Shown here: one piece after another, positions 34,963-41,864 of the stretch
Layout of the letters: each line of letters starts with the position of its first letter
Numbering within the stretch: the first letter of the stretch is position 1
Assembly (NCBI RefSeq): GCF_042684645.1
Contig: NZ_JBHULV010000023.1
Span: 1-64,000, forward strand
Reading direction: 5' to 3'
DNA from: Pseudopedobacter alpinus
Lineage (GTDB): Bacteria; Bacteroidota; Bacteroidia; Sphingobacteriales; Sphingobacteriaceae
Length of the DNA stretch: 64,000 bases
Made by a program: the position numbers and the translations under genes
Notes under the pieces: model-generated
What the model was told of the DNA's origin: nothing
Databases searched by the model: none
The model's input: only the letters and a program-made list of their open reading frames with translations

Positions 34963-36080
34963 CAAGAGCTATAAAAATGATTGACTTACCTGCCGAATAC
35001 TTGCAGCTACAATCACAATTACTCCCAAAAATTGACGCATTATTATTATCTGGTAATTACATCCAAGGCAATGCGGTTAAAGAATTTGAGAAAGAGTTAA
35101 GTATATACTTAAATGTAAAACATGTAATTTCTTGTGGCAACGGAACCGATGCCTTACAGATTGCGTTAATGGGTTTGAATATTAAAGCTGGTGATGAAAT
35201 TATTATCCCCGCTTTTTCTTATGTTGCGGTAATTGAAGTCATTTGTTTACTAGGTGCAAAACCCGTGTTGGTTGATGTTGATCCCACGTATTTTCAACTA
35301 GATAATCATTTAGTTGAGCAAGCAATTACCTCAAAAACCAAGGCAATTATTCCAGTGCACCTGTTTGGGCAGTGTACTAATTTTGATGAGCTTTTAAAAA
35401 TAGCAAAGCAACACAATATTTATGTTATAGAAGATACAGCACAGGCTCTGGGAGCTAAAAATCATAAAAATCAGTTTTTAGGAACCATAGGAGATATAGG
35501 TTGTACATCCTTTTTTCCAACAAAAAACCTTTCTTGCTTTGGCGATGGTGGCGCTTTGTTTACTAACGATGATGAACTGGCAAAAAAAATAAGAATGATT
35601 GCCAATCATGGTCAAAGTAAAAAGTACCATCACGAAATTGTAGGTGTAAATTCTAGGTTAGATAGCATTCAGGCAGTAGTGCTAAGTCATAAACTTCCTC
35701 TTTTAAATACTAATCTTCAAAAGAAAAAAGAGATTGCTCATTTATACATTAATTTATTAGAAAAAGAGCCAAATATTGAACTTCCAAAAGCGAGTGAATA
35801 TACTGAAGCTAGTTGGCACCAATTTACCATTAAAGTTAAAGATGGATTAAGAAACCCGTTGAAAACCTTTTTACAAGAAAACGGAATTGATGCTATGGTT
35901 TATTATCCAAAATCTTTAGGGCAACAGACAGCATATCAACATTTTTATAGCAGTAAAAATTTAGTTTCTGATCAATTATGTACAGAGGTTTTGTCTTTAC
36001 CCATACACCCTTTACTAACAGAAGCAGATATAATTTATATTTGTAAAAATATTCATAATTTTTTTAATGCAGAAAGCTGA
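34959..36080 (+). CDS. DegT/DnrJ/EryC1 sugar aminotransferase (WbpE-like)
   Basis: A 373-residue PLP-dependent aminotransferase. The cofactor lysine is in SFFPTKNLSCFGDGG (about 191), and EDTAQALGAK holds the PLP-contacting aspartate. In the WbpE/WlbC pathway such enzymes transfer an amino group to C3 of UDP-3-keto-2-acetamido-glucuronate. The neighbours, a 6-dehydrogenase and a WbpD-like acetyltransferase, support this. The 3-dehydrogenase that makes the keto substrate (WbpB-like) is not in the window. It overlaps the acetyltransferase by 14 bp. Confidence 0.93.
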   Translation: MTRAIKMIDLPAEYLQLQSQLLPKIDALLLSGNYIQGNAVKEFEKELSIYLNVKHVISCGNGTDALQIALMGLNIKAGDEIIIPAFSYVAVIEVICLLGAKPVLVDVDPTYFQLDNHLVEQAITSKTKAIIPVHLFGQCTNFDELLKIAKQHNIYVIEDTAQALGAKNHKNQFLGTIGDIGCTSFFPTKNLSCFGDGGALFTNDDELAKKIRMIANHGQSKKYHHEIVGVNSRLDSIQAVVLSHKLPLLNTNLQKKKEIAHLYINLLEKEPNIELPKASEYTEASWHQFTIKVKDGLRNPLKTFLQENGIDAMVYYPKSLGQQTAYQHFYSSKNLVSDQLCTEVLSLPIHPLLTEADIIYICKNIHNFFNAES

Positions 36081-36570
36081 TTTTTTCATTCATCCATCCT
36101 CCATTATTGATGAAAACACCATAATAGGTAAAGGAACAAACATTTGGCATTTTTGTCATATCTCTGAGGGTGCAATTATTGGAGAAAATTGTTCTTTAGG
36201 ACAAAATGTTTTTATCGGTAAAAACGTAAAAATTGGAAATGGTGTAAAAATTCAAAACAACGTTTCTGTATATGAAGGAGTTGTAATTGAAGATGATGTT
36301 TTTATCGGTCCTTCTGTAGTATTTACCAATATTTTAAATCCAAGAGCGTTTATTAATCGGAAATTAGAGTATTTGGAAACAAGAATCCACAAAGGAGCAA
36401 GTATTGGCGCTAATACCACAATTATTTGTGGTCATAACATTGGAGAGTATGCGCTAATTGGAGCTGGTTCTGTAATTACAAAATCTGTAGAAAATTATGA
36501 ACTTTGGTATGGCAACCCGGCTATTAAAAAAGGGATAGTTGACAAAGAAGGAAATAAAATTAAAAGTTAA
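36067..36570 (+). CDS. WbpD-like UDP-amino-sugar N-acetyltransferase
   Basis: A 167-residue left-handed beta-helix acyltransferase. Hexapeptide repeats run from about 10 to 150 (IIGENCSLGQNVFIGKNVKI and following), with the WbpD-specific VSVYEGVVIEDDVF and VVFTNILNPRAF. It would acetylate the C3 amine made by the preceding aminotransferase, giving a 2,3-diacetamido-uronic acid. A C2 epimerase to the manno form is not seen here. Confidence 0.93.
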   Translation: MQKADFFIHPSSIIDENTIIGKGTNIWHFCHISEGAIIGENCSLGQNVFIGKNVKIGNGVKIQNNVSVYEGVVIEDDVFIGPSVVFTNILNPRAFINRKLEYLETRIHKGASIGANTTIICGHNIGEYALIGAGSVITKSVENYELWYGNPAIKKGIVDKEGNKIKS

Positions 36571-36699
36571 CAAATTCGAATTAATTTATAAAAGTGTTGA
36601 TCATATTTTAAGTATTATTCTAAATTAAATTAGAGCGTTAACGATAGAAGCGACAGCTTTTTTTGCACTAGCCAATTTGCAAATAGCAAAAAAACTATA

Positions 36700-36715
36700 T
36701 CCGCCAGCTGGCGGA
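36700..36715. repeat. 16-bp perfect GC-rich palindrome
   Basis: TCCGCCAGCTGGCGGA is a perfect palindrome in otherwise very AT-rich non-coding DNA (36571-36798). Just upstream, TTTTTTTGC and GCAAAAAAA form another imperfect inverted repeat. It may be a protein-binding site, a terminator stem or a dispersed repeat. No T run follows it. Confidence 0.7.
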
Positions 36716-36798
36716 GTGTTAAAACGCCCAAATTAATTTATTTGAACATAAATTTTCCTTCATTTTCTCTTAAATCATTAGAAATAAAAAAATAATAT

Positions 36799-37386
36799 AT
36801 GCGTGAAAAAGTAATGATTGAAGTGGGTGGACATCTGGTTTCTGACGAACTCATCAAAGAAAATTTTATTTGTCATTTAGAAAAATGTAAAGGGGCTTGT
36901 TGTATAGAAGGAGATTCTGGAGCACCACTAAATGAAGATGAATTAGCCATTTTAGAAAGCATCTATCCTAAAGTTAAACCTTACATGACCGCTAAAGGCA
37001 TTGAAGCAATAGAGCAACAAGGCACTTCTGTTAAAGACTTTGAAGGTGATTATACTACCACTTGTGTGGACACCAATAAAGAATGTGCTTACGTAACATG
37101 GGAAAACGGGATTACAAAATGTGCCATTGAAAAAGCTTATGAGGATAAAGTAATTGACTGGAAAAAACCCATTTCATGTCACCTCTACCCTATCAGGCTA
37201 ACCCAGTATCCAGAATTTGACATGTTACATTATGATAGATGGAGTATTTGTAGCGATGCCTGTAATTTTGGCGATGAGCACCAAGTAAAAATTTATCAAT
37301 TTTTGAAAGAGCCTTTAATTAGAAAATATGGCGAAGATTGGTATAAAGAATTAGAAAAAAATATTAATGCACTAAATCAAAGTTAA
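36799..37386 (+). CDS. DUF3109-family cysteine-rich protein
   Basis: A 195-residue soluble protein with cysteines in CHLEKCKGACCIEGD (about 26-37), TTTCVDTNKECAY, TKCAIEKAY, KPISCHLYPIR and SICSDACNFGDE. The pattern resembles the YkgJ/DUF3109 group, which may bind zinc or an Fe-S cluster. No function is known. It is probably a core gene lying inside the polysaccharide region rather than part of it. Confidence 0.88.
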   Translation: MREKVMIEVGGHLVSDELIKENFICHLEKCKGACCIEGDSGAPLNEDELAILESIYPKVKPYMTAKGIEAIEQQGTSVKDFEGDYTTTCVDTNKECAYVTWENGITKCAIEKAYEDKVIDWKKPISCHLYPIRLTQYPEFDMLHYDRWSICSDACNFGDEHQVKIYQFLKEPLIRKYGEDWYKELEKNINALNQS

Positions 37387-37391
37387 TTTTT

Positions 37392-37399
37392 TAACTTTG
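37392..37399 (+). promoter_or_regulatory. Candidate -7 box for rfbA
   Basis: TAACTTTG followed by C matches TAnnTTTG, 41 bp upstream of the TTG start. No good -33 TTTG is present at normal spacing. Confidence 0.4.
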
Positions 37400-37439
37400 C
37401 ATTTCTAACAGAAAAACGTAACAATTTAATTATACCATT

Positions 37440-38312
37440 TTGAAAGGAATAATTTTAGCCGGCGGCACAGGATCAAGGTTGCACCCACTTACTTTAGCAG
37501 TAAGTAAACAAATGATGCCGGTGTATGACAAACCGATGATTTATTACCCTTTATCAACTTTAATGTTGGCAGGAATAAATGAAATATTAATCATCTCTAC
37601 TCCCCAAGATTTATCAGGTTTCGAGAAATTGTTGGGCAATGGAGAAAACATGGGTTGCAAATTTTCTTATGCCGTACAACCTTCACCAGATGGCTTGGCA
37701 CAAGCTTTTATTATTGGCGCCGATTTTATTGGTGATGATGCTGTTGCTTTGGTTTTAGGAGACAATATTTTCTACGGCGACGGAATGGCTAAATTAATGC
37801 AAGCCAATAATAACCCTAACGGAGGTGTTGTTTTTGCTTACCCAGTAACCGATCCGGAACGTTACGGAGTAGTGGAGTTTGATGAAAATAAAAAAGCAAT
37901 TTCTATTGAAGAAAAGCCAGAAAATCCCAAATCAAATTATGCGGTACCTGGTTTATATTTCTATGACAACTCTGTTGTAGAAGTTGCAAAAAATATAAAA
38001 CCCTCCCCAAGAGGCGAATTAGAAATTACCGATATTAACAAATACTATTTAGATAAAGGTTTATTAAAAGTTGGCTTGTTAAGTAGAGGAACTGCTTGGT
38101 TAGACACAGGGACTTTTGAATCTTTAATGCAAGCAGGTAATTTTGTACAAGTGATAGAAGAACGCCAAGGCTTAAAAATAGGCTGCATAGAAGAAATTGC
38201 TTACAGAATGAATTTTATTGATGCCAATCAGCTGCGTAAATTGGGTGAACCATTAGTGAAAAGTGGCTATGGTAAATATTTGATGGATATTGCAAGCGGG
38301 AAGATTTTGTAG
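37440..38312 (+). CDS. rfbA: Glucose-1-phosphate thymidylyltransferase
   Basis: Makes dTDP-glucose, the entry step to dTDP-sugars. The 290-residue protein starts at TTG 37440 (MKGIILAGGTGSRLHPLT) and has SKQMMPVYDKPMIYYPLST, VLGDNIFYGDG, the sugar-binding EEKPENPKSNYAVPGLYFYD and WLDTGTFESL. rfbB, rfbC and rfbD for dTDP-rhamnose are not present nearby, so the downstream enzymes are elsewhere. It is followed immediately by repeat DNA. Confidence 0.96.
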   Translation: MKGIILAGGTGSRLHPLTLAVSKQMMPVYDKPMIYYPLSTLMLAGINEILIISTPQDLSGFEKLLGNGENMGCKFSYAVQPSPDGLAQAFIIGADFIGDDAVALVLGDNIFYGDGMAKLMQANNNPNGGVVFAYPVTDPERYGVVEFDENKKAISIEEKPENPKSNYAVPGLYFYDNSVVEVAKNIKPSPRGELEITDINKYYLDKGLLKVGLLSRGTAWLDTGTFESLMQAGNFVQVIEERQGLKIGCIEEIAYRMNFIDANQLRKLGEPLVKSGYGKYLMDIASGKIL

Positions 38313-38500
38313 GGAGCGAGAATAAGGAAAGACTGGAAAGGTGGAATGGTGGAAAACTAGAATAGTGGAAAGTTGGAATGGTGGAAAGTTGAAATGATTG
38401 AATGGTGGAAGATTGAGATGATGGAAAACTAGAATAGTGGAAAGTTGGAATGGTAGAATAGTGGAAAGGTGGAATGGTGGAAAACTGAAAGTTAAATAGT
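38313..38500 (+). repeat. Purine-rich repeat tract upstream of the four-helix-bundle gene
   Basis: From just after the rfbA stop the plus strand is built of degenerate GGTGGAATGGTGGAAA and AGTTGGAATGG units. A 33-bp segment starting TGGAAAACTAGAATAGTGG is repeated exactly at 38350-38382 and 38422-38454. The strand is almost free of C. An open frame on the minus strand (38253-38528) is just the translation of this tract and is not a gene. Confidence 0.85.
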
Positions 38501-38508
38501 TTAAGTAA

Positions 38509-38919
38509 ATGGAAAGAAAGAACATCAATAGAGGATTTAAACAGCTTCGGGTGTGGAATGATGCTATTGATTTATATGTGCTTTCTTATAAACTATTTTT
38601 GAATTTTCCTTTTGAATTAAAGAAAACAGCTGGTAATTGCATAGATAGTGTGCATAGTATTAGTAGGAATATTGCAGAAGGATATTGTAGAAAAGGGTTA
38701 AAGGAGTATCTTAACTTTTTAAATATTGCATTAGGCTCTAGTGGGGAATACCACTCATGCTTAGTTAGTTTTTTAAAAGCAACCCAAATCTCGAAAGAAG
38801 ATTTTGAAAAATTAGATGAATTACATTTTAAGACTGAAAATGGGCTTATCCAATTAATCAAATCTTTACAACAAAAAATGAAAGATGGAACTTGGGAAGA
38901 TAGTTTCCTTAGGGACTAG
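38509..38919 (+). CDS. Four-helix-bundle protein (TIGR02436 / 23S rRNA intervening-sequence type)
   Basis: A 136-residue helical protein with the family's core: FKQLRVWNDAIDLYVLSYKL, SRNIAEGYCRKGLKEYLNFL, and ALGSSGEYHSCLV. Relatives were first found inside 23S rRNA intervening sequences, and a related fold is the Avd protein of diversity-generating retroelements. Here it is neither in rRNA nor next to a reverse transcriptase. It fills an 872-bp intergenic interval between rfbA and gmd and is flanked on both sides by GGTGGAATG-type repeats. It looks like an inserted unit. Function is unknown. Confidence 0.9.
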   Translation: MERKNINRGFKQLRVWNDAIDLYVLSYKLFLNFPFELKKTAGNCIDSVHSISRNIAEGYCRKGLKEYLNFLNIALGSSGEYHSCLVSFLKATQISKEDFEKLDELHFKTENGLIQLIKSLQQKMKDGTWEDSFLRD

Positions 38920-38921
38920 GA

Positions 38922-39175
38922 TGGGAAGGTGGATGGATGGAACATGGGAAAGATGGAATGTGGGAAAGGTGGAATGTGGGAAAGGTGGAATAAATGGAAG
39001 AGAACCTTCCAATCGTTTAAAATTCCATTGTTCCAATAAAAAGATTTAACGGAAATTCCAACAATCCAAAATTCCTCTATTCTAAAAAGAATTGTTTAAA
39101 AATTAAATTTATAATAAAACGAAGAATTGAAATAGCAGAGCGTTCCAACCCTCCAACATTCCACTCTTCCAACAA
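38922..39175. repeat. Purine tract, then complementary pyrimidine tract, downstream of the four-helix-bundle gene
   Basis: Right after the gene the plus strand again reads GGGAAGGTGGATGG and GGAATGTGGGAAAGG (38922-39000). The sense then switches to the complement: CCTTCCAATC, TTCCATTGTTCCAA, AATTCCAACAATCC (39005-39075) and GTTCCAACCCTCCAACATTC (39143-39175). The left tract and the far right tract are thus imperfect inverted repeats that bracket the gene. Confidence 0.8.
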
Positions 39176-39184
39176 ATAACATAC

Positions 39185-40339
39185 ATGGCTAAAGTTGCTC
39201 TCATTACAGGAATTACAGGACAAGATGGTGCTTATCTTGCAGAGTTTTTATTAAAAAAAGGATATGAAGTTCACGGAATAAAAAGAAGATCTTCACTTTT
39301 TAACACCGATAGAATCGACCATTTATACCAAGACCAACACGAAGAAGGTGTTAAATTAACTTTGCATTATGGTGATTTAACAGATTCTACTAACTTAATT
39401 CGTTTGGTTCAAGAAATACAGCCTGATGAGATCTATAACTTAGGCGCTATGAGCCATGTTAAGGTATCTTTTGACTCTCCTGAATACGTAGCAAATGTAG
39501 ATGGCATGGGCACTTTACGTATCTTAGAAGCCGTTAGGATTTTAGGTTTACAAAAAAAGACCAAAATTTATCAGGCCTCTACCTCAGAATTATACGGTGG
39601 TATGCCCGAAAATAAAAATGAAAAAGGATTTTACGATGAAAATTCTCCGTTTTATCCACGTTCTCCGTACGGAGTGGCTAAAATATATGGTTTTTGGATT
39701 ACCAAAAATTATCGCGAAGCTTATGACATGTTTGCTTGTAATGGTATCCTTTTCAACCACGAAAGCCCATTACGTGGCGAGACTTTTGTTACACGAAAAA
39801 TCACCAGAGCAGCAAGTAAGATTGCTTTAGGTTTACAAAATTGTTTATATCTAGGCAATTTGTCTGCCCAAAGAGATTGGGGACATGCTAAAGACTATAT
39901 TGAAGCCATGTGGTTAATCTTACAGCAAGAAAAACCAGAGGATTTTGTGATTGCAACCGGAGTAACTACTACCGTTCGTGAGTTTGTAAGAATGAGTTTT
40001 GAGGAATTAGGTATTGCTGTAGAATTTAGCGGAAAAGATGATAACGAGAAAGGTGTAATCATTGATGTGGATCAAGAAAAAGCTAAAGAATTAGGCTTAA
40101 ATGTTGATGCTTTAAAAATGGGACAAACTATAGTTAAAGTTGACCCAAAATATTATAGACCAACAGAGGTTGATTTATTATTAGGAGACCCAACTAAATC
40201 TAAAGAAAAATTAGGTTGGAAATTGAAATATGATTTACCGGCTTTGGTAAAAGATATGATTCAGTCTGATTTACATTTAACTAAGAAAGATCAATATTTA
40301 AAAGTTGGTGGTTACCAGACGATGAATTATTTTGAGTAG
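39185..40339 (+). CDS. gmd: GDP-mannose 4,6-dehydratase
   Basis: Converts GDP-mannose to GDP-4-keto-6-deoxymannose, precursor of GDP-fucose, rhamnose or perosamine. The 384-residue SDR enzyme has ALITGITGQDGAYLAEFLL, YQASTSELYGG, YPRSPYGVAKIYG (YxxxK) and LFNHESPLRGETFVTRKI. The expected partner (fcl, rmd or an aminotransferase) is not adjacent. It stands alone between two repeat-filled intervals. Confidence 0.96.
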   Translation: MAKVALITGITGQDGAYLAEFLLKKGYEVHGIKRRSSLFNTDRIDHLYQDQHEEGVKLTLHYGDLTDSTNLIRLVQEIQPDEIYNLGAMSHVKVSFDSPEYVANVDGMGTLRILEAVRILGLQKKTKIYQASTSELYGGMPENKNEKGFYDENSPFYPRSPYGVAKIYGFWITKNYREAYDMFACNGILFNHESPLRGETFVTRKITRAASKIALGLQNCLYLGNLSAQRDWGHAKDYIEAMWLILQQEKPEDFVIATGVTTTVREFVRMSFEELGIAVEFSGKDDNEKGVIIDVDQEKAKELGLNVDALKMGQTIVKVDPKYYRPTEVDLLLGDPTKSKEKLGWKLKYDLPALVKDMIQSDLHLTKKDQYLKVGGYQTMNYFE

Positions 40340-40340
40340 T

Positions 40341-40550
40341 GTGCTTCGACTCCGCTCAGCATGACAGGTAGTGCTTCGACTCCGCTCAGCATGACAGGTA
40401 GTGCTTCGACTCCGCTCAGCATGACAGGTAGTGCTTCGACTCCGCTCAGCATGACAGGTAGTGCTTCGACTCTGCTCAGCATAACAGGTAGTGCTTCGAC
40501 TCCGCTCAGCATGACAGGTAGTGCTTCGACTCCGCTCAGCATGACAGGTA
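40341..40550 (+). repeat. Tandem array of seven 30-bp units
   Basis: The unit is GTGCTTCGACTCCGCTCAGC followed by ATGACAGGTA. It occurs seven times without spacers, starting at 40341, 40371, 40401, 40431, 40461, 40491 and 40521. Six units are identical and the fifth has two changes (CTCTGC; ATAAC). The array starts 2 bp after the gmd stop. All open frames across it on both strands are repeat translations, not genes. Confidence 0.97.
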
Positions 40551-40580
40551 GAAAGGGTCAGTCTGAACGGAGAGTGAATT

Positions 40581-40640
40581 GTCAGCCTGAGCGGAGTCGA
40601 AGGCGGGTTTGAAGGTGCTTCGACTCCGCTCAGCATGACA
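40581..40640. repeat. Inverted pair of the CTTCGACTCCGCTCAG repeat
   Basis: An inverted copy (GTCAGCCTGAGCGGAGTCGA..., 40581-40604) and a direct copy (GCTTCGACTCCGCTCAGCAT..., 40617-40640) face each other across 12 bp. They can form a stem of about 20 bp just upstream of the GIY-YIG gene. Confidence 0.9.
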
Positions 40641-40657
40641 AGTCAGAGAGACAAGAG

Positions 40658-40965
40658 ATGAAATATTACTATGTTTATATTTTAAAATGCAGTGATGACA
40701 GTTACTATACTGGAGTAACAAATGATATTGAAAGAAGATTACAAGAACATGAAACTGGGTATAACCCAAATCATATACTCATTACAGAAGACCAGTAGCA
40801 TTGGTGTTTTGTGAAGATTTTAATGACGTTAATCAAGCCATTGCTTTTGAGAAGCAAATAAAAGGTTGGACAAGAAAAAAGAAAGAAGCAATTATTACGG
40901 GTAATTGGGAAAAGTTGAAAGGACTGGCTGTTTGTAAAAACAATAGTAGTCATCATAACAAATAA
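40658..40965 (+). pseudogene. GIY-YIG nuclease-domain protein, frameshifted, nested in repeats
   Basis: ATG 40658 opens KYYYVYILKCSDDSYYTGVT, the GIY-YIG N-terminus, with RRLQEHETGYNP and then a stop. The adjacent frame continues SYTHYRRPVALVF, AIAFEKQIKGWTRKKKEAI and NWEKLKGL to TAA at 40963-40965. One extra A in the AAA after CCC restores a 102-residue single-domain protein of the UPF0213/YhbQ type. CTTCGACTCCG repeats flank it at 40581-40640 and 40967-41107. The break may be a sequencing error. Confidence 0.8.
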
Positions 40966-40966
40966 T

Positions 40967-41107
40967 GCTTCGACTCCGCTCAGCATGACAATTAGTGGTC
41001 AAGAAGGCAAAATGTCAGCCTGAGCGGAGTCGAAGGCAGGACAAGCAGGTGCTTCGACTCCGCTCAGCAGGACAAACAAGGTAGTCAGCCTGAGCGGAGT
41101 CGAAGGC
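40967..41107. repeat. Four alternating copies of the CTTCGACTCCGCTCAG repeat
   Basis: Copies alternate in orientation: direct 40967-40990, inverted 41013-41037, direct 41051-41074, inverted 41084-41107. Each neighbouring pair can form a hairpin of about 20 bp. They separate the GIY-YIG gene from mntA. Confidence 0.9.
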
Positions 41108-41129
41108 AGGCAGGCAGAAAAAAAATAAA

Positions 41130-41450
41130 ATGGAAAACTACATCAACATCGTAAAAGAAATTGTACTCAAAAGAGTGCCATTAGATGATTATGCTGTTTT
41201 CTTATTTGGAAGTAGAGCAGTGGGGAACAACCATCCCATGTCTGATATTGATATAGGTGTTTGGGGAGAAAAACCACTTTCAACAATAATTAAATTAGAT
41301 TTAGAAGAAGAGTTACAAGAGAGTATTGTACCTTATAAAATTGATTTAATAGATTTTTTTGAAGTCAGCAAAGAATTTAAGCATTATGCTTTAGAAAAAA
41401 TTAATGTATGGAACTTAAACAAAAATTCGACATTGAGTTATCCAGTTTAA
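41130..41450 (+). CDS. mntA: MntA-type nucleotidyltransferase antitoxin
   Basis: A 106-residue minimal nucleotidyltransferase with the exact GSX10DXD motif: G27-S28, then ten residues, then D39-I-D41 (FGSRAVGNNHPMSDID). In type VII toxin-antitoxin systems MntA transfers AMP to a tyrosine of HepT and so neutralises it. The hepT-like gene follows with 43 bp of overlap. It lies directly after a block of dispersed repeats. Confidence 0.9.
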   Translation: MENYINIVKEIVLKRVPLDDYAVFLFGSRAVGNNHPMSDIDIGVWGEKPLSTIIKLDLEEELQESIVPYKIDLIDFFEVSKEFKHYALEKINVWNLNKNSTLSYPV

Positions 41451-41824
41451 ATCAGGCAATTGATACCTATGAAAAAACTTTAGAAGTTGGTGCTGATGCT
41501 AAGTTTTCAGAAATAGAACTAGATTTAATAAAAAATGGTAAGATTCAGAAATTTGAATACTGTACGGAATTAGCTTGGAAAGTTTCGAAAATATTTTTAG
41601 AATTTCAAACAGCAGAAGTCTACATATCACCAAAAATGGTTTATAAAAATTTGTTTTTAAATAAATATCTATCAGAAGATTTATATTTGAATCTTTTTAA
41701 AACAATAGAAGATAGAAATAAATTAAGTCATGTTTATAAAGAAGAGATGTATAACGAGGTTTATAAAAATTTAAAAGAACACCTTAAAGCTTTTCAAAAA
41801 TTGTTAATCATTTTAAATAAATAA
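41408..41824 (+). CDS. hepT: HepT-like HEPN toxin
   Basis: A 138-residue helical HEPN protein. The toxin motif RX4HXY is present as R103-NKLS-H108-V-Y110. HEPN proteins of this type cleave RNA, and the tyrosine is the residue modified by MntA in studied systems. The nucleotidyltransferase-binding family is also recognisable from KFEYCTELAWKVSKIFLEF. Here the antitoxin gene comes first, while some described pairs have hepT first. Confidence 0.9.
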   Translation: MELKQKFDIELSSLNQAIDTYEKTLEVGADAKFSEIELDLIKNGKIQKFEYCTELAWKVSKIFLEFQTAEVYISPKMVYKNLFLNKYLSEDLYLNLFKTIEDRNKLSHVYKEEMYNEVYKNLKEHLKAFQKLLIILNK

Positions 41825-41864
41825 GCACAGCAACATCTTTCAATTAAATAAGAACATCACATCA

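Noticed and set aside
38253..38528. 91-residue minus-strand open frame rich in Phe, Pro and Leu
   Set aside because: It is the translation of the purine repeat tract and overlaps the rfbA 3' end.
38509..38919. Diversity-generating retroelement based on the Avd-like four-helix bundle
   Set aside because: No reverse transcriptase, template repeat or variable target gene is in the neighbourhood.
40341..40550. CRISPR array
   Set aside because: The seven 30-bp units are head-to-tail with no spacers between them, and no cas gene is present.
40298..40636. Repetitive proteins such as (HAERSRSTTC)n on the minus strand and (MTGSASTPLS)n on the plus strand
   Set aside because: They are translations of the 30-bp tandem array, whose unit is a multiple of three and so keeps frames open.
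40658..40965. Homing endonuclease in an intron or intein
   Set aside because: The GIY-YIG protein is a small single domain in intergenic DNA and does not interrupt a host gene.
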